Assembly: GCA_017302135.1 (NCBI GenBank)
Contig: JAFLDZ010000001.1
Coordinates: 372,001-436,000, forward strand
Length of the DNA: 64,000 nt
Direction: 5' to 3'
Source: Lysobacterales bacterium
Lineage (GTDB): Bacteria; Pseudomonadota; Gammaproteobacteria; Xanthomonadales; Xanthomonadaceae
Within the stretch, counting starts at the first letter, position 1; each line of letters begins with the position of its first letter. This document shows positions 8,255 to 16,667 of this stretch, one piece after another. Both the position numbers and the translations under genes were made by a program. Under the pieces are notes generated by a model. The model was given only the letters and a program-made list of their open reading frames with translations, did no database searches and had not been told where the DNA came from.

Positions 8255-9654
8255 GCTGCGGCGTCCATGTCGTCGGTCTCCAGTGCTTCCTCATCGAGGA
8301 CGTCGTCATCGAGCACGTCATCGTTGTCGTCGCCCTGCGCTGGCGCGTCTGGCAACGTTGCCGCGACCGCGCGCACGTCGAGCTTGCCGGTCACAACATC
8401 GGTAACGAGACGGGCATGGTATTCGCGGAGGAACTCGATTTCGCGTTCGAGGCGAGAGATTGCCTCAGCAAACCTGTCGGACTCTTTGTCACAAAATGCT
8501 GCTATCTCCACTTGCTCTCTTGGACTTGGCCATGGAACACAAATAGCTCCAACCGTTTCAGTATTAAGATTCAATTGGGTGCCTACATTTCCAAGGCCAT
8601 CATAAATACGTCCACAGGAAAAAACGTAGTACAAATATTCTGCGTTACTAGTAATTTTTGGGAAGTAAACAAATCCATCGTGGATACAACACTTTATCTT
8701 CGTAATGGCGGCCTTACCGACAGAACCGGCTATGCTAAGAAATAGACTGCCTGGCTCAATCGGAACACTTTTACTTTTACCAATATCTGATAAACGCTCT
8801 GCGGTTGAAGTCAAATAACCATTGCATGCAGTTACGTCCCTAATTCTCACCCATCCATATTCACCGCTTTCACTAAAGTAGCGAATATCTGCAATAGGCC
8901 TCGGGGATGACCCCCGTTTAACCTGTGAAATGCTCTTAACGCGCCTAAGAGTCCACCGTGACGGAATGTCGCCAATCCATGCAATCCCAGAGCATTTGAT
9001 TGACGCAAGCGGATCAAGACCACGGGTCACGGTACGATAGATGGTGGCCTGCTTCTGCTCGTTGAGCAGCACGATGACCTGACGCTTCGCACGGATTGCG
9101 CGTTCCAATCGGATGTTTGCCCAATCAAGAAAGCGGACGATGGCAGCCTGCTCTTCGGGTGGAGGCTGCGGTGTTTTTGTACCAAGCAGCCTGTCCACTG
9201 GGATCGTATTTCTAAGGCCCGAATACAATGGACTAAGTAACTTTCTATCATCCAAGGCTCGATAAAATAACTCGAAGTACTCCGTTGACCCTTTTCCCCG
9301 AGATTCAAACACCGTGTAAGCACCAGTGATCATGCCATCGTGACGAGACAAGCCAACAGTCCTCGGTGTCTCTGGAACGTCAAACAAGCAGAAGACAATA
9401 TCTCCGCTACGCACCTCCTGCGATGTGCCCATGTCGGATGAGAATTTGCCCTTACCGGTTGTCATATCTCGAACGATCACGCCCTGCTTTGTCAACGAGA
9501 GCAATCGATAATCAGCATGGCGTTTTCCTACCAGTACTTTCCTTCTACGAACGAGGCCACGATTGGGCACAAGCTTCCAATGCGCCGGCACCTGACCGAC
9601 CCAGGGCAGCCCCGAGTCCTTGTATTTCGGGTACGGCTTGAGATCAGCAATCAT
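8251..9654 (-). CDS. hsdS: Type I restriction enzyme, HsdS specificity subunit
   Basis: A 467-aa DNA-recognition subunit with two target-recognition domains. TRD1 covers about residues 12-165 (starting GLPWVGQVPAHWKLVP). The first conserved helix is EEQAAIVRFLDWANIRLERA. TRD2 covers about 220-385 (GIAWIGDIPSRWTLRRVKSI). The second helix is ERFAEAIS-like to EFLREYHARLVTDVVTGKLDVR. Both halves look intact. The TRD-coding bases (about 8440-9650) are clearly richer in A+T than their surroundings, as expected for exchanged specificity modules. The last 30 residues form an acidic tail (DDNDDVLDDDVLDEEALE), unusual for this family. It overlaps both neighbours by 4 bp. Confidence 0.96.
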   Translation of the reverse strand: MIADLKPYPKYKDSGLPWVGQVPAHWKLVPNRGLVRRRKVLVGKRHADYRLLSLTKQGVIVRDMTTGKGKFSSDMGTSQEVRSGDIVFCLFDVPETPRTVGLSRHDGMITGAYTVFESRGKGSTEYFELFYRALDDRKLLSPLYSGLRNTIPVDRLLGTKTPQPPPEEQAAIVRFLDWANIRLERAIRAKRQVIVLLNEQKQATIYRTVTRGLDPLASIKCSGIAWIGDIPSRWTLRRVKSISQVKRGSSPRPIADIRYFSESGEYGWVRIRDVTACNGYLTSTAERLSDIGKSKSVPIEPGSLFLSIAGSVGKAAITKIKCCIHDGFVYFPKITSNAEYLYYVFSCGRIYDGLGNVGTQLNLNTETVGAICVPWPSPREQVEIAAFCDKESDRFAEAISRLEREIEFLREYHARLVTDVVTGKLDVRAVAATLPDAPAQGDDNDDVLDDDVLDEEALETDDMDAAA

Positions 9655-11753
9655 GACTGCCCGCTATCGCCCATCTGGCGATCAAAGGATTGGCGTACCA
9701 GACTCATCACATACGGCAGTTCATCCAGTGTCTGCAGGCCGATCTCGACATCGCCATTGCCCCAGCGGCCGACATCGCTGACATCCTTGCACAGGCCTTT
9801 CGGATCTTCGATCTCGGCGAAGGGCAGATTTAAACTGAGCCGCAGCCGCTTGGCCTGCGGCACAACGTCGACGAAGTTGGTCTCGGCTTTGTAGGCGATG
9901 TACAGCTTGAGAATGTCCTCGCTGACGCACGGATCGAGCGCCAGCACCTGCTTGCGGAAGGCTTCGAACAGGTCGCGTATGGCGCCGCTCTTCAGATGCG
10001 GGTGATCGGCAAGGGTGTAACTGCCGCTGTTGGATGTCTTCGCGGAACGATAGGCGTCCAACGTGGATTTCTCCAGCACGGGCATGGCCCAGACGGCCAG
10101 CGCTTGATCGGCCAAACGTCCGGCGCGGGCCTGGATGGCGGCTTCATCCCAGGTCTGCAACTGGCCTAAACCGGCATTGAGCCGCAGCGGGCTGTCGTGA
10201 AAACCGCCATCCATATCGCGCTTCTCGGCGAAGGGGCGGTCGCTGTACTCGCTGTTGTAGCCGGTGAGGGTCAGGTTGCCCAAGGTGTGCAAATACGTAT
10301 CGCGCACATGTTGCCACTCCAGCCCCAGCGCCTGTTGCCACGCTGCCGACAACTTCTCGTTCTGCGGCAGGATGTGCTCGATGGTGTATTCGTCGACGGG
10401 CACAGGTTCTTTGCGTCCGTGATTCTCCAGTCTGCGCAGCCAATACACGCGACTGCGGAAGTGGTACAGATCGCGCACATGCAGACCAAGGCGGAATTCC
10501 CTGTCGTCCGGGAAGCGACGGTACGACGGCAACAGCAAGAACTGTGCTTGGATGCTTTCGAGGTAGCGGTCCTTCTTCAATGCCTTGCCGAAGGTGGCGA
10601 AGGTCTTGTTCATGGAGTTGGTGGGGATGGCACAGATGGCGCGACGGAAGACGTAGGCCTCCACCAGACGCACCGCAGCAGCAAAGTCCACATTGGACAG
10701 GCTTCCGGCCGCGTAGTCGTGATACAGCTCCAGCAGGAAGGGATAGGCCACATCGACCTTCAGCTCGCGCAGATCATGGAAGGCACGGCTCAGCAGCGGG
10801 TCTCTCTCGTTGCCGAGCGCCATGGCGCAGAAATAGCGGGCGAAGGCGCGAATTTCCTTCACCAGCGCTTCGATTCCGGCTTCGCGCACGGACTTGCTGC
10901 GGGAATATTTCTTGAATGCCTCATAGACATCGCTTTCGCGCGGAATGTCGCCGGTCCGCACGATCAGGTAGTGGCGCATGAAACTGTCGAACCAATCGCC
11001 ATAGGCAAGCTGGCCGAAATCCTGCTCCATCGGCCGCCAGTAGTCTTCGTACAGCCGGGTCTGCAGCGCCGGCTCCAGCCCCATCAACACGAAGTTTCGA
11101 ATCAGATCGGCCTGACTGAGTTCCTTGCCGGTGGAGTTCATGCTTTCGAAGATCAACTGCGGATTGTCCTGCTCGCGACTCAGCGCGATATCGACCACGA
11201 CCAATTTGGAAATGCCGCGACATACCGCCGCCAGATTGGCTTTCTCTTCCTTCAACAGGCGATTGAACAGCTCGAAGTTCTCTTGAATGCGCAGCGACGG
11301 CTCTTTCGGCGCTTCGGCCTGCTTGATGATCGCTTTCAGCGAGGCATTGTCGGTCTGCGACAACAACAGTTTGAAATAGCGATCTTCTTTTTCAAGCCGG
11401 TTGGTGAGGTAGTACTCGCGCAGCTTCATCGCCGAGAAGCCGTCGACCGGTTCGTCGTCGCCAAGCGCACGCGCCAGCGCTTCGATCAGCAGGGTCAACG
11501 ACGTCAGGCGCTGCTGGCCGTCGATCACCAACAGAGGCGTTTGATGCGTGACCTGCGACAGCCCCTGCTCGACATAAACGATGGAGCCGATGAAATGCAC
11601 GGCGATATCGTCGCTTGCACCGGCTCGCAATACGTCATCCCACAGCTGCTGGCACTGTTTCTGCGTCCAGGAATAGGTGCGCTGGTAGATGGGAATAATG
11701 AACTGCGGAGATTTCTGCAGGAAACTCAACAGCTTCGCTTCCGTGGCTTTCAT
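9651..11753 (-). CDS. DUF262-DUF1524 (GmrSD-like) nuclease inside the hsd operon
   Basis: A 700-aa protein. The N-terminal DUF262 domain has PIYQRTYSWTQKQCQQLW near residue 21, FIGSIVY and the nucleotide-binding signature VIDGQQRLTSLTLL (IDGQQR at 77-82). The central DUF1524 His-Me finger nuclease has EHILPQNEKLSAAW near 458 and LGNLTLTGYNSEYSDR. The C-terminal part (about 605-700, YIAYKAETNFVDVVPQAKRL) resembles DUF5655. The fused DUF262-DUF1524 layout is that of GmrSD type IV restriction enzymes, which attack modified phage DNA. Here it is locked between hsdM and hsdS by 4-bp overlaps, suggesting joint expression with the type I complex. Its target is unknown. Confidence 0.9.
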   Translation of the reverse strand: MKATEAKLLSFLQKSPQFIIPIYQRTYSWTQKQCQQLWDDVLRAGASDDIAVHFIGSIVYVEQGLSQVTHQTPLLVIDGQQRLTSLTLLIEALARALGDDEPVDGFSAMKLREYYLTNRLEKEDRYFKLLLSQTDNASLKAIIKQAEAPKEPSLRIQENFELFNRLLKEEKANLAAVCRGISKLVVVDIALSREQDNPQLIFESMNSTGKELSQADLIRNFVLMGLEPALQTRLYEDYWRPMEQDFGQLAYGDWFDSFMRHYLIVRTGDIPRESDVYEAFKKYSRSKSVREAGIEALVKEIRAFARYFCAMALGNERDPLLSRAFHDLRELKVDVAYPFLLELYHDYAAGSLSNVDFAAAVRLVEAYVFRRAICAIPTNSMNKTFATFGKALKKDRYLESIQAQFLLLPSYRRFPDDREFRLGLHVRDLYHFRSRVYWLRRLENHGRKEPVPVDEYTIEHILPQNEKLSAAWQQALGLEWQHVRDTYLHTLGNLTLTGYNSEYSDRPFAEKRDMDGGFHDSPLRLNAGLGQLQTWDEAAIQARAGRLADQALAVWAMPVLEKSTLDAYRSAKTSNSGSYTLADHPHLKSGAIRDLFEAFRKQVLALDPCVSEDILKLYIAYKAETNFVDVVPQAKRLRLSLNLPFAEIEDPKGLCKDVSDVGRWGNGDVEIGLQTLDELPYVMSLVRQSFDRQMGDSGQS

Positions 11754-14053
11754 TTGGCGTTTCCTTTCAAGAGTCCGTCGAGCAATCCTTCCGCTTCCTT
11801 TTCGATCGCGAGGATATCGGCGGCGATCTCCTCCAGCGTGCGCAGCGGCTTGGGCTTGTAGAAGTGCCGTGTAAAGCTGACTTCATAGCCGATCTTGGTC
11901 GCGTCCTCCTTGATCCATGCATCGTCGGTGTACGGCAGCACCTCACGGCGGATGAAGGCGTCGATGCCGCCGGGTTCCAGCAGCGGCACCTGTTCGGTAT
12001 CGCGCAGCTCCGCATCGGGCTCGTATTCGACAACGACGGTCTTTGCGCCCAACTTCAGCGCATACCGCCCACGCAGCGGATCGGCCTTGGCCTTGCCCGG
12101 CTTGTGGATTTTGGCGATGACCGGCGGCGCGGTCTCGACGCGGGTGCTGACCGCCCGCAGGATCGCCTTGAGGTCGGCCGCAGGCAGCCGGAGGCCAGCC
12201 GCTTCGAGCGCTTCATCGGCACGCTGGCGGAACTCGTTGTGGTCTTCGTACAACGTGTCGCCCAGCGCGCTGCGCAGCGCTTCGGCGGCGGCGACCAGAC
12301 GCGCGTCGCGCTCCCATATCTTCGGGTCGAGCAGTTTCTTCTTTTTCTTTTCGGGCAGGCCTTTCCTGCTGGCGGCGCCTTCGTCCTCGTCGCCGCTGTC
12401 GTCGTCGCTGCCCCAATCGTTCAAGCGCGCTTCGACTTTCTTGGCGACTTTTCCAAAACTCAGGTACAGCTTGTCGCCGAATTCATCGTACAGCGCACTG
12501 CGGATATCCTCATCGCCGGCATTGAAACGCAGCGACTCGATGGCCTGCAAGGTGATGCGGCTGTGCAGGCGCAGCGGGCGTTCGACCACGACTTTCCAAT
12601 AGCCGAAGGCTTCATTGGGAAAAATCTTCGATTCCGGAGTCTGCTTGAAATCGAGAAAGGTGCGACCGACGCGCTCGATGTCTTCGGGCGCAAGCTCGCA
12701 GTTCTTCTTGCCCAGATTCTTGCGCAGCGGCTTGTACCACTGGCTGGCATCGATCAACTGCAGTTTGCCCTGCCGGTGCTCTGGCTTCTTGTTGGTCAGC
12801 ACCCACACGTAGGTGGCGATACCGGTGTTGTAGAACAGATTGAGCGGCAGCGCGACGATGGCCTCGACATAGTCGCTTTCGATCAGCCACCGGCGGATAT
12901 TGCTTTCGCCCTGCCCTGCGTCGCCGGTGAACAGCGAACTGCCGTTGTGGACTTCGGCGATGCGGCTGCCGAGCCTGGACTTGCGGTTCATCTTCGACGC
13001 CATATTGGCGAGGAACAGCATCTGACCGTCGCTGGACCGGGTGACCAGCGACAGCTCCTCGCCCTTGTGCATGACCTTGAAACGCGGGTCGCGCATGCCG
13101 TCCTTGCCGCCCATGAACTCCAGATCCTTCTTCCAGCTCTTGCCATACGGCGGATTGGCGAGCATGAAGTCGAATTCCTGCGCCGGGAAAGCATCGTTGG
13201 CAAGCGTGGACCATTCCGCCCCACCGACGATGTGTTCGGCGTTTTCGCCTTCGCCCTTCAGCAGCATGTCCGCTTTGCAGACCGCATAGGTTTCGGGATT
13301 GATTTCCTGACCGTACAGCAGCGCCTTGACCTTCTGTTTGCGCTTGGCGGCGATGGTGGTCAACGTCTCCTCGGCCACGGTCAACATGCCGCCGGTGCCG
13401 CAGGCGCAGTCGTACAGCAGATAAGTGCCGCTCTTGATGTCTTGCTCTATCGGCAGAAACACGAGATTCGCCATCAGGCGAACGGCGTCGCGCGGCGTCC
13501 AGTGCTCGCCGGCCTCTTCGTTGTTGTCTTCGTTGAACTTGCGGACCAACTCCTCGAACACCGTGCCCATCGCATGGTTGTCGATGCCAGTGGGCGACAA
13601 GTCGAGTTCGGGATCGAGAAACTTGTTGATCAATGTACCGAGCGAGTCGGAGCGCGACAGCGTGGTCAGCTGGTTCCTGAATTTGAAGTTTTCGAGGATG
13701 TCCTGCACGTTCGGCGAGAAGCCGTTGAGGTAGTCCTCGAAATCGGCGAGCAGCCGCTGCTGGTTGCCGCGTGAGGTGAGATCGCGCAGGGTGAATTTGG
13801 ATGTGTTGTAGAACGATTGGCCGGCGGCGTCTTTGAGGGCGGCCTGTTGCTCGGTAATGCGCGCCTTGTCCAGCATCTTCTTGGCGCCGAGCACCGCCTG
13901 TTTGGTGGGTTCGAGCACCGAATCCATGCGCCGGATGACGCACATCGGCAGGATGACATCCGGATATTTTCCGCGTCTGAAGAGGTCGCGCAGGACATCG
14001 TCCGCGATGCCCCAGATCAAGGAGACGATCTTGTTGTGTGTTGCCTGGTCCAT
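11750..14053 (-). CDS. hsdM: Type I restriction enzyme, HsdM adenine methyltransferase
   Basis: A 767-aa N6-adenine DNA methyltransferase that protects host sites and forms the core of the type I complex. An N-terminal helical HsdM_N domain comes first (MDQATHNKIVSLIWGIADDVL). The N6_Mtase fold has SAM motif I DCACGTGGML near residue 215 and the catalytic motif IV ANPPYG near 297. A long C-terminal extension contains a charged linker (DDDSGDEDEG) and the Lys-rich run EKKKKKLL. ATG 14053 has AGGGG six bases upstream; a longer frame to 14173 lacks a ribosome site and homologous sequence. It is the first gene of the hsd operon. Confidence 0.95.
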   Translation of the reverse strand: MDQATHNKIVSLIWGIADDVLRDLFRRGKYPDVILPMCVIRRMDSVLEPTKQAVLGAKKMLDKARITEQQAALKDAAGQSFYNTSKFTLRDLTSRGNQQRLLADFEDYLNGFSPNVQDILENFKFRNQLTTLSRSDSLGTLINKFLDPELDLSPTGIDNHAMGTVFEELVRKFNEDNNEEAGEHWTPRDAVRLMANLVFLPIEQDIKSGTYLLYDCACGTGGMLTVAEETLTTIAAKRKQKVKALLYGQEINPETYAVCKADMLLKGEGENAEHIVGGAEWSTLANDAFPAQEFDFMLANPPYGKSWKKDLEFMGGKDGMRDPRFKVMHKGEELSLVTRSSDGQMLFLANMASKMNRKSRLGSRIAEVHNGSSLFTGDAGQGESNIRRWLIESDYVEAIVALPLNLFYNTGIATYVWVLTNKKPEHRQGKLQLIDASQWYKPLRKNLGKKNCELAPEDIERVGRTFLDFKQTPESKIFPNEAFGYWKVVVERPLRLHSRITLQAIESLRFNAGDEDIRSALYDEFGDKLYLSFGKVAKKVEARLNDWGSDDDSGDEDEGAASRKGLPEKKKKKLLDPKIWERDARLVAAAEALRSALGDTLYEDHNEFRQRADEALEAAGLRLPAADLKAILRAVSTRVETAPPVIAKIHKPGKAKADPLRGRYALKLGAKTVVVEYEPDAELRDTEQVPLLEPGGIDAFIRREVLPYTDDAWIKEDATKIGYEVSFTRHFYKPKPLRTLEEIAADILAIEKEAEGLLDGLLKGNAK

Positions 14054-14574
14054 CCATATCCCCTGTTGCGCAGCGCTCGGCTCGCCCTGCGGTTTGGTGC
14101 GTGAGTCGCGCATGGTAGCTAAGCGGCCATGCATTCGTATCACATCCAGACCAAAGTGCCGAAGCCTCTGCAACGCCCCGGCCTGTCAGATCATGCAGGG
14201 CGGCGGCCCTCGCTTGCGGCTTGAGATATCGGCGGATGTGGCGTCACGCGAAAAGCGCCCCTCGCCCGCCCTGTCGGGCACCCTCTCCCCGCGCGGTGCG
14301 CGGGGAGAGGGAGAGCTGTGCACGGCGAGCGGGAGCGCAACGAGTGGGGGCGATGCGCCGGGAGAGGCAAGAGCGACGTGCGTTTCCTTCTCTCCGCCTG
14401 CGGGGAGAAGGTGGCGCGTAGCGACAGATGAGGGGCGGGGCTGTGGCAGCGCTGCACGAAAAGCGCCCCTCTGACCCTGTCGGGCACCCTCTCCCCGCGC
14501 GGTGCGCGGGGAGAGGGGAACAGCATGGGCTTGCGAGGTGCTTGGTCGCGGCTTCCGGCGCTACTGCGCTGTGC
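14054..14574. repeat. Gene-free region with paired intergenic repeats, right of the restriction locus
   Basis: Two near-identical units, 14249-14311 and 14457-14518, each read CGAAAAGCGCCCCTC, then a TGTCGGGCAC core, then the palindrome CCCTCTCCCC...GGGGAGAGGG. Between them lies TCTCCGCCTGCGGGGAGA with GGTGGCGCGTAGCGACAGATGAGG. These belong to the same family as 3889-3927 and 5085-5142. The part from 14054 to 14248 is the hsdM upstream region; no convincing promoter could be singled out. Confidence 0.8.
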
Positions 14575-16464
14575 TCAACAGGCGCGGCTGGGCGTACAGA
14601 GCTCAAGAATCAACGCCGCATGCGCGGGAACTGCGAGCGTTGCGCCTATTTCAACCGATGCGCCGGTCAGCGCATCGCGCGCGGCGGTGGCGCCCTTGAG
14701 GCCTTCGGCGAACCGTTCGAGCTGCAGTTCGGCCGCTGCGTCGTTGCGGCTGAGCACGATCATCAGTCGCTGTGCGCCGTCGTCGCGGAAATAGACGTAG
14801 ACGCCGTCGTGCGGGAGGTAGTGCAGGAAGCGGCCGCGGTGCACGGCGGTGGCGGTCTTGCGCCAGTTGAGCAGGGTGCGCAGCCAGGTCTGGGCTTCGG
14901 TCTGGAGCGGTGTCAGGCCTGCGCCGGTGAAGGCGTTGATGCGGTCGCCGGGCCAGCCGCCGGGGAAGTCGCGGCGCGAGGCGGCGTCGTCGCGGGTGGT
15001 GGGGCTGGTCATCAATACTTCGGTGCCGTAGTACAGCTGTGGAATGCGCGGGATGGTGGCCAGATACGCCAGCGCGATCCTGTAGCTGTGCAGGTTGTCG
15101 CCGAGCACGCTGTAGAGACGCGGCATGTCGTGGTTGCCTTCGAAGGCCACCAGCGCGGTGGGCGCGGTGTACAGGCGATCGTTGACCATCGCTTCGTACA
15201 GGCGGCGCAGTCCGCCGGCGTAGTCGTTCTCGGGTTCGCTCAGCGCGGTGCGCAGGGTTTCGCTGAGCGGGAAATCCATCATGTTCGGCATGCCGGGTTT
15301 GCCGTCGATCCAGCCGTTCTGCCAGCGCGCGACGACCGATGCGTTCGCGCTCCATTCTTCGCCGACCATCGAGAACTTCGGGTATTCGCTGCGGATGCGC
15401 TGCGTCCATTCGGCGAGGAAGGCATTGTCCGAATAGCCGAAGGTGTCGACGCGCAGCCCGGACAGGCCCGCGTATTCGATCCACCAGATCGTGTTCTGGG
15501 TGAGATACGTGGCCAACAGCGGCTGCTGCTGGTTGAGGTCGGGCATGGCCGCGACGAACCAGCCCTGGGTGAAGTTGTCGCGGTCGGTTTGCGCGGCATA
15601 CGGGTCGGCGACAGCGGTGCGGCCGTGGCGCGTGGGCTCGAAGCGACCGCCCAGGGTGATCCAGTCGGCGGTCGGCGGATCCTTCAGCCACGGGTGACCA
15701 TCGCCGATATGGTTCGGCACCACGTCCTGGATCACACCGATGCCCTTGCTGCGCGCGGCGGCGACGAACTCGCGGTACTCCACATTGCTGCCGAAGCGTG
15801 GATCGATGCGGTACAGATCGGTGGCGGCGTAGCCGTGATACGAGTCATTGAACTGCGCGTTCTCGATCAACGGCGTCGGCCAGACCATGGTGTAACCCAT
15901 GCCGGCGATGTGATCGAGATGCTGGGTCATGCCGCGCAGGTCGCCGCCGTGCCGGCCGCCCGGCTTGCTGCGATCGGCGGCTTCGACGTAGCCGGCGACG
16001 CGGTCGTTGCGCGGATCGCCGTTGGCGAAACGGTCGGGCATGAGATTGAGGATGACATCGCGCGTATCGAAACCGCGTCGATCCGCAGAGCCCGGCGCGC
16101 GCGCCAGCAGTGGATAGCGGATGACGTGTTCGACACCGCTGCGCGCGAAGCGGAAGACGAGATCGCCGGGCGTGGCGTCGGCGGCGATCCGCAGATCGAT
16201 GAACAGGTAGTTGGGGCTGTCGCCGCGCGTGAGCTTGACGATCTTCGCGCGCGACGTGTCGTCGAGCGTCGCCTCGGCCGCGCCGATACCGGCGCCCTGC
16301 GCCATCAGCTGCAGCCGCGCATCGCGCATACCGACCCACCAGTTCGGCGGATAGGCCATCGGCGCCGCAGGCTTGCCGGCAGCCGATGCCGTGATCGACG
16401 CCATCCACAGCCCTGCGGCGAGCGCCGCGGCGGCCAGTGATCGCCAGCTCAAAAGACGTTTCAT
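14575..16464 (-). CDS. Exported GH13 cyclomaltodextrinase/neopullulanase-like glycosidase
   Basis: A 629-aa alpha-amylase-family enzyme, probably periplasmic, splitting cyclic or branched malto-oligosaccharides. A signal peptide (KRLLSWRSLAAAALAAGLWM to about residue 29) is followed by the N-terminal sandwich domain typical of cyclomaltodextrinases (residues about 35-125). The (beta/alpha)8 barrel has all three catalytic acids: nucleophile Asp340 in GLRVDTFGYSD, acid/base Glu369 in MVGEEW, and Asp446 in FEGNHDMPR. A C-terminal beta domain ends the protein. It is divergent from the TonB receptor gene with 203 bp between. No maltose transporter or LacI regulator is adjacent, so its pathway partners are elsewhere. 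Confidence 0.92.
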   Translation of the reverse strand: MKRLLSWRSLAAAALAAGLWMASITASAAGKPAAPMAYPPNWWVGMRDARLQLMAQGAGIGAAEATLDDTSRAKIVKLTRGDSPNYLFIDLRIAADATPGDLVFRFARSGVEHVIRYPLLARAPGSADRRGFDTRDVILNLMPDRFANGDPRNDRVAGYVEAADRSKPGGRHGGDLRGMTQHLDHIAGMGYTMVWPTPLIENAQFNDSYHGYAATDLYRIDPRFGSNVEYREFVAAARSKGIGVIQDVVPNHIGDGHPWLKDPPTADWITLGGRFEPTRHGRTAVADPYAAQTDRDNFTQGWFVAAMPDLNQQQPLLATYLTQNTIWWIEYAGLSGLRVDTFGYSDNAFLAEWTQRIRSEYPKFSMVGEEWSANASVVARWQNGWIDGKPGMPNMMDFPLSETLRTALSEPENDYAGGLRRLYEAMVNDRLYTAPTALVAFEGNHDMPRLYSVLGDNLHSYRIALAYLATIPRIPQLYYGTEVLMTSPTTRDDAASRRDFPGGWPGDRINAFTGAGLTPLQTEAQTWLRTLLNWRKTATAVHRGRFLHYLPHDGVYVYFRDDGAQRLMIVLSRNDAAAELQLERFAEGLKGATAARDALTGASVEIGATLAVPAHAALILELCTPSRAC

Positions 16465-16572
16465 CGCGGATGCCCCTACCTGTCCTGATTCGTTGGCGAT
16501 CTTGCCATGCGCAGCACCTTGCTGCAGGACAGTTGTCCTTTCTGCGCGCTGCAGCGGATTTCGGCCGGAACT

Positions 16573-16620
16573 GTGACCGGCGCACCGCGTGACCTAATGT
16601 TTCTGCGAGTGGTGGTCACG
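16573..16620. promoter_or_regulatory. Triple GTGACC half-sites upstream of the TonB receptor gene
   Basis: GTGACC occurs at 16573-16578 and 16589-16594 (16 bp apart) and inverted as GGTCAC at 16614-16619. The latter two extend to a 7-bp dyad, CGTGACC/GGTCACG, with a 19-bp spacer. The position, about 50-95 bp before the receptor ATG, fits a regulator-binding site; the regulator is unknown. Confidence 0.35.
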
Positions 16621-16667
16621 TTACCCCTTGGCTACGCTGGCTCGTTCGTTCAACAAGGATATTTTGA

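Noticed and set aside
5957..8605. 882-codon open frame opposite hsdR
   Set aside because: Antisense to intact HsdR motifs with low-complexity composition; same for the 636-codon frame opposite hsdM at 11864-13774.
16480..16532. CTGTCCT...AGGACAG inverted repeat upstream of GH13
   Set aside because: The arms are 39 bp apart with no other symmetry; likely chance, and not strong enough to call an operator.
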